Below are positions 23,066-31,151 of a stretch of 40,194 nucleotides of DNA, piece by piece (position 1 is the first letter of the stretch; every line of letters starts with the position of its first letter). Source of the DNA: DAOTVS01 sp034436375 (lineage in GTDB: Bacteria; Chloroflexota; Anaerolineae; SpSt-313); assembly GCA_034436375.1 (NCBI GenBank), contig DAOTVS010000310.1, forward strand, positions 1-40,194, read 5' to 3'. The position numbers were made by a program, and so were the translations under genes. The notes under the pieces are model-generated. The model was given only the letters and a program-made list of their open reading frames with translations, ran no database searches and was not told the DNA's origin.

Positions 23066-24046
23066 ATGGAAATCGCTCTCGCCGTGCCCAACCTGGAATC
23101 GGATGAGCTCGCCTACGTCGCCCAACTGGGCGTAAAGCAGGTGATCCTCGGCGGCACAGGGATCACCAACGACATCAAGTGGGATTTCGCCTCGCTGCTC
23201 CAGGTCAAGAGCCGCGTCGAGTCCTTTGGCCTCCAGATCGCCGGCATCGAGAACCTGCCCGAGCACCTCTGGCATCAGGTGCGGGTAGGCGGCCCGGAGC
23301 GCGAACGCCAGTTGGAAGCGGTGCTGGAGATCATCCGCAACCTGGGGCGTGTGGGCATCCCCATCTTTGCCTACAATTGGATGCCACTGGCGGGCTGGGT
23401 ATGGGGTCACTGGCGTGCGGGCAATGCGGGCGGCGGCCGCGGCGGCGCCGGGCTCACCAGCTTTGACTATGATCTGGTGCGCGATGCTCCGCTCACTGAG
23501 GATGGCGAAATCCCGGCCGAGGAGATTCACCGCCTTCATGTCGAATTCCTGCGCGCCGCCGTGCCAGTCGCTGAGCAGTATAACGTGCGTCTGGCCGTCC
23601 ACCCCGACGATCCGCCGGCGCCCGTGCTGCGCGGCATTGGCCGTACCTTGATCAGCGTGCCCACCTACCAGCGCATCCTGGATGCGGTACCCAGCCCCAT
23701 GAACGGGCTCGAGTTTTGCCAGGGCACGGTGACCGAGTTCGCCGACGTAGGCGGCGCGCGTGTGCCCGAGGTGATCCGCCACTTTGGCCGCCAGGGCAAG
23801 ATCTTCTTTGCCCACTTTCGCAACGTGCGCGGCCGCTTCCCCCGCTTTGACGAGACCTTTCAGGATGACGGCGACACCGATCAGTTCGAGGCCATCAAGG
23901 CCTACCTGGAGGTCGGCTTCCAGGGGCCGATCCGCCCCGACCATTCGCCCGCTATCGCCGGTGACTACAACGGCCACGTAGGCATGGCCTTTTCCGTCGG
24001 TTACCTGCGCGGCCTCATCCAGGCCGCCCAGCGCTCTCTCGGCTGA
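23066..24046 (+). CDS. uxuA: Mannonate dehydratase
   Basis: UxuA dehydrates D-mannonate to 2-keto-3-deoxygluconate in glucuronate breakdown. The 326-residue TIM-barrel protein carries the family marks: FAYNWMPLAGW, the metal-site segment LAVHPDDPPAP, GLEFCQGTVTE, FFAHFRNVRG and DHSPAIAGD near the end. It is shorter than the E. coli enzyme (394) but like the compact forms seen outside enterobacteria. AAGGAG lies 8 bases before ATG 23066. It is divergent from the GPH symporter; UxuB and the 2-keto-3-deoxygluconate kinase are not in the window. Confidence 0.9.
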   Translation: MEIALAVPNLESDELAYVAQLGVKQVILGGTGITNDIKWDFASLLQVKSRVESFGLQIAGIENLPEHLWHQVRVGGPERERQLEAVLEIIRNLGRVGIPIFAYNWMPLAGWVWGHWRAGNAGGGRGGAGLTSFDYDLVRDAPLTEDGEIPAEEIHRLHVEFLRAAVPVAEQYNVRLAVHPDDPPAPVLRGIGRTLISVPTYQRILDAVPSPMNGLEFCQGTVTEFADVGGARVPEVIRHFGRQGKIFFAHFRNVRGRFPRFDETFQDDGDTDQFEAIKAYLEVGFQGPIRPDHSPAIAGDYNGHVGMAFSVGYLRGLIQAAQRSLG

Positions 24047-24122
24047 GCACAGTTGAGAACATCGCCTGCTTTTGGTGTCTTTGTGGTTGGAAAATCGCTA
24101 CACCCAGCGCCGTGCGGAGACC

Positions 24123-24806
24123 TCAAGCCAGATACTGGCGGGCGAACAGGTCCTTGTCGTAGGGCGCGCGCCGCCCGGGGCAATGCTCGCGCGGACACAG
24201 CTGGCAGTTCTCAAAGTGGCTTTCGGTCGGGAAATGCAGCCCAGAAACCGACTTGATGGGGCGCATGAGAAAGCTATCGGTCAGCTCCACGCCCACGGCC
24301 TGCAAGGGGTCGCCCAGCAGGGCAAAGAGCTGCGCCTGCTCGCTCATGGGCCAATCCGGAAGCGACCCGGGGTTCATCGTCGCCGTGGACCCGGGCTGCA
24401 GGTGCTCGTGCAAATGCTTGGCCACAGCATCATAGGCCACAGCCAGGGCCGCCTCCATGATCGTGCCCGCCCAGAAACTCTCGAGCAGATCATCGATACC
24501 GCTCGCCCAGGCATCCAGCTCACGGCCACAAGTCGCCACAAAGGGGAATATCCGGCGGGCGTCGCCCAGGTTCACGCTCAGTACCCGGCTGCTCAGCTTG
24601 ATGCCGTCAACAACTACCGCGTCTTCGGAGCGCTCCTCCACGTAGGATATCTTGTACATCCCCTTCGGCCTGGCAATGGCCTCGGCCTCGGCGATGAGCT
24701 CGCGCATCCGCTCCGCATCCTCAGTTTCAGGCCTCACATGAGCCTGGCGCAGCAAAGCATCGGCATTGGCATGGAAAGGAATTGCGCGCAGCAGCACAGG
24801 ATCCAT
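24123..24806 (-). CDS. Stand-alone B12-dependent methionine synthase reactivation-like protein
   Basis: This 227-residue protein resembles the AdoMet-binding activation domain at the C-terminus of cobalamin-dependent methionine synthase MetH, which re-methylates oxidised cob(II)alamin. Family-type segments are FVATCGRELDAW, a long helix GTIMEAALAVAYDAV, MNPGSLPDWP and LFALLGD. Unlike MetH, it ends in a Cys-rich tail, CQLCPREHCPGRRAPYD, which could hold an Fe-S cluster that supplies the electron. I chose ATG 24806, as GGAG lies 8 bases before it. Such separate proteins occur in anaerobes whose MetH lacks this domain; the partner gene is not in the window. Confidence 0.8.
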   Translation of the reverse strand: MDPVLLRAIPFHANADALLRQAHVRPETEDAERMRELIAEAEAIARPKGMYKISYVEERSEDAVVVDGIKLSSRVLSVNLGDARRIFPFVATCGRELDAWASGIDDLLESFWAGTIMEAALAVAYDAVAKHLHEHLQPGSTATMNPGSLPDWPMSEQAQLFALLGDPLQAVGVELTDSFLMRPIKSVSGLHFPTESHFENCQLCPREHCPGRRAPYDKDLFARQYLA

Positions 24807-24911
24807 TGACAAAGCTCCATTTCTCACAGGCAACCAGATAATAGGCCGCCAGCAACGGGCCCTACCGCCCGGCGGCCTTGTTCGAGCCGATGATACGTCA
24901 TTCCTGACGGC

Positions 24912-25280
24912 TCAGGCGACCGGCAGCGCCGGCCCTGAACCAAAGATATGTCCCAGACTGATGCCAACGGCAACCACGAGCAGCATCCCCAGCACGATGA
25001 GTCCGATCTGCACATAGCCCAATACAAGACCCGCCTTTGCCAGCCCACTGCCTCCCAACTGGCCGCCCGCCTCATCAATATTCCACCGGGCAAGGTGCCC
25101 GGTGATCACGGCTGCCACAGCACCCAATATCGGCAATATCGTCCAGCCGGCAATACCCAGGGCCAGGCTCGCCAGGGCCAGGGGACTCGTCCTTGCCCGC
25201 TCTGCGGCCGCCGGCGGATGGCGCCCCCCAGCAGGGACCGGATCCTGTGCCCTTGTAGGCGCACCGGAATCTTCAGCCAT
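24912..25280 (-). CDS. Small DUF4190-like membrane protein
   Basis: The 122-residue protein has a hydrophilic Pro/Ala-rich N-terminus of about 35 residues and two membrane helices: LALASLALGIAGWTILPILGAVAAVITG and GLVLGYVQIGLIVLGMLLVVAVG, joined by a short loop (HLARWNIDEAGGQLGGSGLA). This arrangement and the GHLA...SG...A..GLVLGY pattern fit DUF4190. The function is unknown. GGAGGAG stands 9 bases before ATG 25280. It lies alone between the reactivation protein and the RNA methyltransferase. Confidence 0.75.
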   Translation of the reverse strand: MAEDSGAPTRAQDPVPAGGRHPPAAAERARTSPLALASLALGIAGWTILPILGAVAAVITGHLARWNIDEAGGQLGGSGLAKAGLVLGYVQIGLIVLGMLLVVAVGISLGHIFGSGPALPVA

Positions 25281-25407
25281 GGCCACACTCCTCCCCCGAG
25301 TGCATGTATTCGCTCTCGCTGCCAGAGCGACAACTGTGCCAGCAGAAGGCAGGTATCATCGTGGCATGGCGCCACAGCGAGGGTAGCGCTTCTGCCGACG
25401 GGGAGCC

Positions 25408-26142
25408 TCACTGCTTCTGGCGCATAATCTCAAAGGCCATGACCGTGGCGGCTGCCGCCGTGCCGAGCGAAGCCGCGAACGCGCGGCCATAGGGGATCTG
25501 GAGCAGCAGATCAGCCTGCTCGACCAGCGCCCGGCTGATGCCCCGCTTTTCCCCGCCGATGACCAGGAAGAGTGGGATGGCCAGGTTAGCCCGGTATATC
25601 GGAATGGCATGGCGCTTGACCGCGCAACTCACCGTCAGCCCCCTCGCCTTGTAGAACGCTGCCGCATCGAGAGCCGTTTCGGCCACAGCCATCGGCATGC
25701 GCTCCGAGGCGCCGCCCGAAGCGCGCCCGACCACCCCTGCGGCCGTCGTCCAGTTGCGCGGCCGCACCACCAGCCCATCGACGCCCGCCGCATAGAGCGA
25801 GCGCGTGGCTTCGCCAAAGTTGTAGGGGTCTTCCACCCCATCCAGCATGACAATGCAAGGTGTAGGGCTCGTTCCCAACAGCGCCTCGAGGCTCACAAAG
25901 CGCCGCGGCCCCACCAGGGCAATGATCCCGCCATGCGTCTGGCCCGTCGTGCGCCCGGCAATGGACTCGGCATCGACCCGCTGCACCACAGCCCCTGCAG
26001 CCCGCGCTCGCTGCGCCAGGCGATCCACAGCCGGGTCGCGCTTGTCGCGCCGGATCAGGAGCGTATGCACTTCGCGGCTCTGCGCATCCAGGGCCGCTTC
26101 AATGGAGATCAGCCCCTCGAGAACGGCTTCCTCATTCGCCAT
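25408..26142 (-). CDS. SpoU/TrmH-family RNA 2'-O-methyltransferase
   Basis: This 244-residue SPOUT enzyme transfers methyl from AdoMet to a ribose 2'-OH of rRNA or tRNA. An N-terminal RNA-binding part (VLEGLISIEAAL; VDAESIAGRTTGQTHGGIIA) precedes the trefoil-knot domain with motif 1 (LDGVEDPYNFGEATRSLYAAG), motif 2 (PLFLVIGGEKRGIS) and motif 3 (LLQIPYGRAFAASLGTAAAATVMAFE). Motif 3 usually reads SLNVS; here SLGTA replaces the Asn. I use ATG 26142; an upstream extension to 26214 lacks homology. RlmB is the nearest well-known relative, but the target base cannot be read from sequence. Confidence 0.85.
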   Translation of the reverse strand: MANEEAVLEGLISIEAALDAQSREVHTLLIRRDKRDPAVDRLAQRARAAGAVVQRVDAESIAGRTTGQTHGGIIALVGPRRFVSLEALLGTSPTPCIVMLDGVEDPYNFGEATRSLYAAGVDGLVVRPRNWTTAAGVVGRASGGASERMPMAVAETALDAAAFYKARGLTVSCAVKRHAIPIYRANLAIPLFLVIGGEKRGISRALVEQADLLLQIPYGRAFAASLGTAAAATVMAFEIMRQKQ

Positions 26143-26216
26143 CGATTCTACTCTTGATGTCACTGCGAGTATCCCAGGATTGCGGACAATCCTGTGGGCA
26201 AGCATGACGTACACAG

Positions 26217-27386
26217 TTACAGACGCTCGACCGTAATCGCCTTACCGCGCGCCTCCAGCTCGCGGATCAGCTCTTCCAGGTACACCTGGCGCATGGGCTT
26301 GCCGCGCACCACATCGGCCAGCTGGTACGGATTGATCGCCTCACCGACCAGGAAGTGCAGGTCATCCGCTTTCAGCAGCACCCGTGCCAGCTCGGTTGCG
26401 CCATCCCGATCCGAAGGCAGGTCATGGACCGTCTCCGCAGCCTGCAGACGCTCGCTGGCCTTGCTGAGCGTGATGATCCCTTCCGTCACCAGATCGACGC
26501 CCTCCAGCCGCGCCATCGGTGGAATTCTCTCCTTTTTCCCACCCGGCCCCTGGCGGATCGGGTGCAAATCCACATGCAGCTGATGCCCCGTCTCGCGGGC
26601 CACGACCTGCGCCGTGGTGCCACCGCAGATCACCTTCATGCCCGGCGCCGCCATGAAACGGGCCACCACCTGTTTGTCCATCTCGGGGCGCGAAGGCGGC
26701 CCGGTCAAGATAGTCGCACTGACAGCCTCTCGCACCTTCATCCCGATCGCCGTCGCGTCGTCGCCTGGCTGATCATGATACAGCTTCAGGCAGGTACGGG
26801 CCAGCGCATTCGTCAATTGATGCGCATCGCCACCCGTCGCGGCCCAACGTTGCACTGAAATCGCCACGTTCTTCCAACCCCAACCAAGGCGATACAGCCC
26901 CCCCACGCCGGCATGGATATAACCATCACTGACCAGGGCCATGTAATCGCCTTCCTCTAAATCAAACTCTGCTTCTCGTATTTTGCGCCCCTTGGTCTCC
27001 CGCTCCGTCGCCGGTAGGTCGATGATCTGGCCGTTGCGGATCAGGATCAGGGGCGGGTTATCATATTCCACCAGGTACGCGCGCGTCCCGTTCTTGACCA
27101 TCAGCACCGTAAAAGTCGCATAGGCCAGCCGCCGCACCTGGCACTCGGGCAGCGTATCGGTCAGGGTATCGATCACCTCATCGATCGTTTCGCCCTTTTC
27201 CAGCATATCCACGGCAATCGTCGCCGTCAGAGTCGCCAGAATGTGCGCCTTGACGCCACTGCCCAGACCATCGGAGAGGCCGACAATGAGCAGGCCCGGC
27301 GCCGTCTTGACGCGTACGGCATCGCCGCACAGCTCCTCGCCATGCTTTGCCAGGCAACGGTAGGCAACCTCAACCAGACGATTCAC
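26217..27386 (-). CDS. SpoIIE-family protein phosphatase of the sensory hydrogenase cluster
   Basis: The first 220 residues form a PP2C/SpoIIE phosphatase: VGLSDGLGSGVKAH carries the metal-binding Asp, GDYMALVSDGYIHAG the second, and QPGDDATAIGMKV the third. The remaining 170 residues (VICGGTTAQVVARETG onward) are a conserved extension seen in phosphatases found next to PAS-type [FeFe] hydrogenases. Such phosphatases presumably relay the hydrogenase signal by dephosphorylating an unknown protein. The start is GTG 27386, with GAAGGA 9 bases upstream, and the gene overlaps the hydrogenase by 17 bases, so the two are translationally coupled. Confidence 0.88.
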   Translation of the reverse strand: MNRLVEVAYRCLAKHGEELCGDAVRVKTAPGLLIVGLSDGLGSGVKAHILATLTATIAVDMLEKGETIDEVIDTLTDTLPECQVRRLAYATFTVLMVKNGTRAYLVEYDNPPLILIRNGQIIDLPATERETKGRKIREAEFDLEEGDYMALVSDGYIHAGVGGLYRLGWGWKNVAISVQRWAATGGDAHQLTNALARTCLKLYHDQPGDDATAIGMKVREAVSATILTGPPSRPEMDKQVVARFMAAPGMKVICGGTTAQVVARETGHQLHVDLHPIRQGPGGKKERIPPMARLEGVDLVTEGIITLSKASERLQAAETVHDLPSDRDGATELARVLLKADDLHFLVGEAINPYQLADVVRGKPMRQVYLEELIRELEARGKAITVERL

Positions 27387-29100
27387 CGTCCGTATCCTTC
27401 TCGAGCAAGCGCCCCAGCTCGCTCAACAACACCTTGGTCTCGGCGGTCGTCTCGCCCAGCAGACCGGCGATCTCATGCGCCACACGCATCTGTTTCTTGA
27501 TCACCGCCTGGGTCCGTGCCAATGTTTCGGCGCGCAGATGGCTCAGCGCCGCACGCGCCCTTTCTTGCTCCGTAATATCGCGCAGCACTGAGACGAGCAG
27601 TCCCTTGCCCTGCACCGGCACAATGGTCAGCTCGACGATCAGATCGTCACCCAGAGCTAACCGGTCAACCTGCAGCGCCCTGCCCGTCTTTTGCACGTCA
27701 AGGTAATGGCCCACATCCGGCACAAACGCGCGCACCGGCCGCCCCACCATCTCGCTACGATGCCGGCTGAACATGCGCTGCGCCGAGGCCGATGCATCCT
27801 GCACGTGCAGGCTCTCATCGACGACGATCACCGCATTCGGCACCGAATCCATGACCACATTCGTCAGAGATTCGGCCCGGCTGCGCATGTAGGGAATACA
27901 CATCGTCAGCTCGGCCATGCCGCGCAAAGCGGCAATGGCCTTCTCCCGGCAGCTTGCATAGCCGCAGGCGCCGCAATTCAGCTCATCCTGTGGAGAGAAC
28001 TTTTCCACCTTGGCCAGGGTCTCGCGGATGGCCTCCTCGCTAAACTCCGGCACTGGCAGGCTGCGATCATGGAAAACACGGCTCAAATCGGGCCAGGACC
28101 CCTCATCGGGCAAAGGCTCGGGCTGCTTGTGGGCCGCATACGCCAGCAGACGCTGCCGGTAGAGCGCCACATGCTTGTCTGCCTCCATGGCGGGGCCGTT
28201 GATGCACCCGCCCTCGCAGGCCATCAGCTCCGCCAGGCCCGCCTCCAGTTGCCCGCTGCGAACCCCCTCCAGCACATCGCGGCAGGCCTCAAGGCCACTG
28301 GCCGTGATGCTGTGATCGGCCAGGTAATCGGTGCTCAGCCGCGCCGTGCCGATCAGCCCGCCCTCCAGCGGGAAAAGCCGTGCCGCCGGGCGTTCCTCAA
28401 CGCTCTCGGGCGGCTCCTGCGGCCTGGCCACATCCACATGCCCCTCACTCAGCCACTCTCGCAGCTCCGCAAAGGTCAGCGCCGCATCCACCCCCCCCGC
28501 CACAGCCTCATCCCGGATCTCCGCCTTCTTGGCCAGGCAGGGCCCGATAAAGACAATGCAGGCCTCGGGCCCATATTGCCGGCGCAGCTGCCGGCCATGG
28601 GCGATCATCGGCGACACAACCGGCGCCAGGTACGGCAGCAAGTCTGGATAGTACATCTCAACCAGGCTGACCACCACCGGGCACGCCGTCGCAATCGCCG
28701 GGCGGGGCAGAGCGCCCTCCGCCAACAGGCGGCCGTAGGTGCGCCCCACCATCTGGGCACCCAGCGCCGTCTCGCTGGCAGCGGTGAACCCGAGCCTCTG
28801 CAGCGCCTCCATCAGAGGCGCAAACGACGTCAGATTGAAGAACGCGGGCGCCGAGGGCGCCACACTCGCCACCACCGGGCGCCCCTCCCGCAGCGCCGTC
28901 CTGACGATGGGCCGATCGTCGCGCACTTGCTTGGCGCCCTGCGGACAGGCGCGCACGCAGCTTCCACACACCAGGCATAGACCCTGCACCACCTCGGCCT
29001 GGGCTTCCAGCACGCGCACAGCCTTGACCGGACAGGCTCGCACGCATGCATAGCAGTCCCGACAGCGCGCCGCATTGGTCTGGATCACGCCGCCCATCAT
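27370..29100 (-). CDS. PAS-containing sensory [FeFe] hydrogenase (HydS-like)
   Basis: This 576-residue protein is a putative H2 or redox sensor. Order: two [4Fe-4S] clusters (C13/C16/C19/C23 and C42/C45/C48/C52), the H-cluster domain, a further Fe-S domain (C376, C379, C384, C401), a PAS domain at about 412-530, and a C-terminal coiled coil. H-cluster ligands are kept: C140 (ATACPVV), C188 (GPCLAKKAE), C295 and C299 (MACEGGC). In catalytic enzymes the first motif is TSCCP; here the first Cys, which carries protons, is Ala139. The gene overlaps the [2Fe-2S] gene stop at its start (TAATG) and the phosphatase start at its end. The group C-like architecture is known; sensing function is inference. 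Confidence 0.9.
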   Translation of the reverse strand: MMGGVIQTNAARCRDCYACVRACPVKAVRVLEAQAEVVQGLCLVCGSCVRACPQGAKQVRDDRPIVRTALREGRPVVASVAPSAPAFFNLTSFAPLMEALQRLGFTAASETALGAQMVGRTYGRLLAEGALPRPAIATACPVVVSLVEMYYPDLLPYLAPVVSPMIAHGRQLRRQYGPEACIVFIGPCLAKKAEIRDEAVAGGVDAALTFAELREWLSEGHVDVARPQEPPESVEERPAARLFPLEGGLIGTARLSTDYLADHSITASGLEACRDVLEGVRSGQLEAGLAELMACEGGCINGPAMEADKHVALYRQRLLAYAAHKQPEPLPDEGSWPDLSRVFHDRSLPVPEFSEEAIRETLAKVEKFSPQDELNCGACGYASCREKAIAALRGMAELTMCIPYMRSRAESLTNVVMDSVPNAVIVVDESLHVQDASASAQRMFSRHRSEMVGRPVRAFVPDVGHYLDVQKTGRALQVDRLALGDDLIVELTIVPVQGKGLLVSVLRDITEQERARAALSHLRAETLARTQAVIKKQMRVAHEIAGLLGETTAETKVLLSELGRLLEKDTDGESSG

Positions 29101-29360
29101 TACACCTGCTCTCCCTTACAGCGCGGCAGCACCTCGTTCTGGAAAAAGGCATCCACCTCATCGGGCATCACCTGACAGAAGATGCGGTCATCCACCCGCA
29201 CAGTGACGCCCAGCGAGCAGTGCTCCATGCAAAAAGCGCCGCTGACCTCCACTCTCCCATCGAGGTTGTGCTCGCGGATCAGGCGCTCCAGTGCTTCCGC
29301 CACCCGATCCGAGCCCCGCACATAGCACGAGCTACCGACGCACACCGTGACTGCGACCAT
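29100..29360 (-). CDS. NuoE-like [2Fe-2S] thioredoxin-fold protein
   Basis: The 86-residue protein is a small [2Fe-2S] ferredoxin with the four expected cysteines: the CVGSSC pair near the N-terminus and the CMEHC pair after GAF. It is reduced to the cluster-binding thioredoxin fold without the helical extension of NuoE. It probably passes electrons to or from the hydrogenase sensor encoded immediately downstream, with which it shares a TAATG stop/start overlap. ATG 29360 has GGAGGT about 9 bases upstream. Confidence 0.9.
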   Translation of the reverse strand: MVAVTVCVGSSCYVRGSDRVAEALERLIREHNLDGRVEVSGAFCMEHCSLGVTVRVDDRIFCQVMPDEVDAFFQNEVLPRCKGEQV

Positions 29361-29413
29361 CAGCCCTCGACCTCCTGGAGCTTTTCCACACGCACCACAC
29401 AGGTTCAGTTTCC

Positions 29414-30085
29414 TCAGCTCCTACCACTTCCTGCCAGTTCTCTCCGCTGCTTGCCGGCATGGCGCACCACGTGATACGACAGGGTGGCAAGACGTGCGGC
29501 CAGGTCCTCGTTCTGCAGCCAGATCCCCTCCGGCACATGCGGTCGCACAGGCGCGAAATTCCAGATGACGGTGATCCCTGCCGCAACCATCGCATCGACC
29601 ACTGCCTGGGCAGCCTCGGCGGGCACCGTCACAATCCCCATCTGGATGTGCAGCCGCGCCACCAGGTTAGGCAACTTGGCCAGCGGGAAGATCCTCCGCC
29701 CGGCGACCTCCTGCCCCACCTTGGCAGGGTCGCTATCAAAGAGCGCGACGATGCGCAAGCCATACCCTTCAAAGCCCGGGTAACTCGCCAGGGCTTGCCC
29801 AAGTCGTCCGGCTCCCACCACCACCGCTTCCTTGTCGTTCGCCAGGCCCAGGAATTCCTCCAGGCTGCCCAGGAGCTCGTTGACCGCATAGCCTACGCCC
29901 GGGCGACCAAACTCACGCAGATACGACAGGTCCTTCCGAATCTGCGCCGCTGGCAGGCTCAGGGCCTGCCCCATCTCCTCCGACGACACGACCTCCTTGC
30001 CCAACTCTGACGCCTGGACCAGAAAGCGATAGTAAAGTGGCAAGCGGCTCAGGCTGGGCTGCGGGATGCCTGGCTTTATGTCCAC
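29414..30085 (-). CDS. rex: Redox-sensing repressor Rex
   Basis: Rex represses fermentation and hydrogenase genes and leaves DNA when NADH rises. The 223-residue chain has the winged helix (SRLPLYYRFL...VSSEEMGQALSLPAAQIRKDLSYLREFGRPGVGY) and the Rossmann motif VVVGAGRLGQAL, with FDSDPAKVG at the second strand; it ends in NEDLAARLATLSYHVV, typical of Rex. The start is GTG 30085, with AAGGAT about 9 bases upstream. It is first of the cluster rex-[2Fe-2S]-hydrogenase-phosphatase, and a Rex-like operator overlaps its promoter, so it very likely represses itself and the cluster. Confidence 0.93.
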   Translation of the reverse strand: MDIKPGIPQPSLSRLPLYYRFLVQASELGKEVVSSEEMGQALSLPAAQIRKDLSYLREFGRPGVGYAVNELLGSLEEFLGLANDKEAVVVGAGRLGQALASYPGFEGYGLRIVALFDSDPAKVGQEVAGRRIFPLAKLPNLVARLHIQMGIVTVPAEAAQAVVDAMVAAGITVIWNFAPVRPHVPEGIWLQNEDLAARLATLSYHVVRHAGKQRRELAGSGRS

Positions 30086-30106
30086 CTGCGCTCATCCTTT
30101 CTGAGA

Positions 30107-30124
30107 TTGTGCCAATTTGCACGA
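30107..30124. promoter_or_regulatory. Rex-like operator
   Basis: TTGTGCCAATTTGCACGA matches the Rex consensus TTGTGAAnnnnTTCACAA at 5 of 7 positions in each half with the right spacing. It begins directly after the -10 box of the rex promoter, over the expected transcription start, and ends 21 bases before the rex start codon. Confidence 0.75.
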
Positions 30125-30153
30125 AGTATAGTACAGTTGAGGGGCCATGTCAA
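30125..30153 (-). promoter_or_regulatory. Promoter of the rex-hydrogenase cluster
   Basis: On the minus strand, TTGACA (30153-30148) and TATACT (30130-30125) are spaced by 17 bases: a near-perfect sigma-70 promoter. The Rex-like site follows immediately. Confidence 0.85.
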
Positions 30154-30202
30154 CTGCCTTTTGGGGGAGGTCGCGAATTTCCTTCGCGGCGCGCCTGGCG
30201 TA

Positions 30203-30208
30203 TAATCC
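30203..30208 (+). promoter_or_regulatory. Candidate -10 box of the SDR gene
   Basis: TATAAT lies 47 bases before the SDR start codon. The -35 region (TTCCTT, 16 bases upstream) is poor. Confidence 0.45.
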
Positions 30209-30254
30209 CCATAACCAGTGAGGTCCCCAATTCGCTTGCGCGGAGGGATAGGAC

Positions 30255-31070
30255 ATGAGATTGCAAGGCAAAGTGATCGTCGTCACAGGGTCCACACGAG
30301 GCATCGGCCGGGCCATCGCAGAGGCCTGTGCCAGGGAAGGAGCAAGAGTAGTCATCTCATCGCGGCGAGAGCAAGCCGTCGCTGAGACCTCCGCCTGGTT
30401 CCAGGCGCAGGGCCTCCAGGCCACAGGGCTCACGGTCGATGTGAGCACGCCCGATGCCGCGGAGAGGTTGCTGGAGCACGCCCTCGCCAGCTGGGGCCAG
30501 GTTGACGTCTGGGTAAACAATGCCGGGCTCTCCAGCGGCTATCGCCCCCTCGATGAGATTCCAGGCGGTGAGCTTGCCGAGATCATCGCTACCAACCTGA
30601 CCGGCACAATGTACGCCTGCCGCGTCATTATCCCCTACTTCCGTGAGCGAGGCGGGATTTTGCTGAACATGGCAGGTAAGGGCTACAAAGGCGACGCCTC
30701 TCCCTTCACCGCCCCCTATGCCGCCACCAAAGCCGCCGTCACCAGCCTGACACGCAGCCTGGCGCAGGAGAACAAGGGCTACCCGATCTCCATCCATGCC
30801 GTCGTGCCCGGCATGGTCGCCACCGATTTTTACCGTGACATCAAGACAAGCCCCAAGGTCGCCGCGCAGGTGGCCAGCATCCCCTATGTGCTGAGCGCCT
30901 TTGGCGTGCCCCTGGACGCCGTAAGCCGCACCTTTGTCGATCTCGCTGCCCAGAGGCCCGGGGAATCCACGGGGCGCATCTATTCGCTGCTCGGTGGCCG
31001 CCGCCTGCTGCGCGGCATCGTCCTGGCGATGTGGTACCGAGCAACAGGCAAGATGCAGAGCTCGGCCTGA
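30255..31070 (+). CDS. SDR-family oxidoreductase
   Basis: This 271-residue NAD(P)-dependent oxidoreductase has the cofactor motif TGSTRGIG, NNAG in the core, and the active-site YAATK. The catalytic Ser normally 13 residues before the Tyr is not obvious: the segment reads NMAGKGYKGDASPFTAPY, with Lys at that place, so catalysis may use another residue or be altered. The SRR motif after the second strand suggests NADPH preference. GGAGGGA stands 7 bases before ATG 30255. It is divergent from rex and followed by the C_GCAxxG_C_C gene. The substrate is unknown. Confidence 0.82.
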   Translation: MRLQGKVIVVTGSTRGIGRAIAEACAREGARVVISSRREQAVAETSAWFQAQGLQATGLTVDVSTPDAAERLLEHALASWGQVDVWVNNAGLSSGYRPLDEIPGGELAEIIATNLTGTMYACRVIIPYFRERGGILLNMAGKGYKGDASPFTAPYAATKAAVTSLTRSLAQENKGYPISIHAVVPGMVATDFYRDIKTSPKVAAQVASIPYVLSAFGVPLDAVSRTFVDLAAQRPGESTGRIYSLLGGRRLLRGIVLAMWYRATGKMQSSA

Positions 31071-31071
31071 C

Positions 31072-31104
31072 GGTCCGCTGCCGACGAGAACCCTGCAGCG
31101 GACC
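31072..31104 (+). other. Hairpin after the SDR gene
   Basis: GGTCCGCTGC (31072-31081) and GCAGCGGACC (31095-31104) form a perfect 10-bp stem with a 13-base loop, immediately after the SDR stop. No T-run follows; it could be a weak terminator or mRNA-stability element. Confidence 0.5.
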
Positions 31105-31151
31105 ACTATCAGCCCCTGACTTTGGGACGGATGAGAAAAGGAGCCATCGCT

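Noticed and set aside
27691..28980. 429-codon frame on the plus strand opposite the hydrogenase
   Set aside because: Low-complexity His/Arg/Gln-rich product typical of a shadow; all hydrogenase cysteines are on the other strand.
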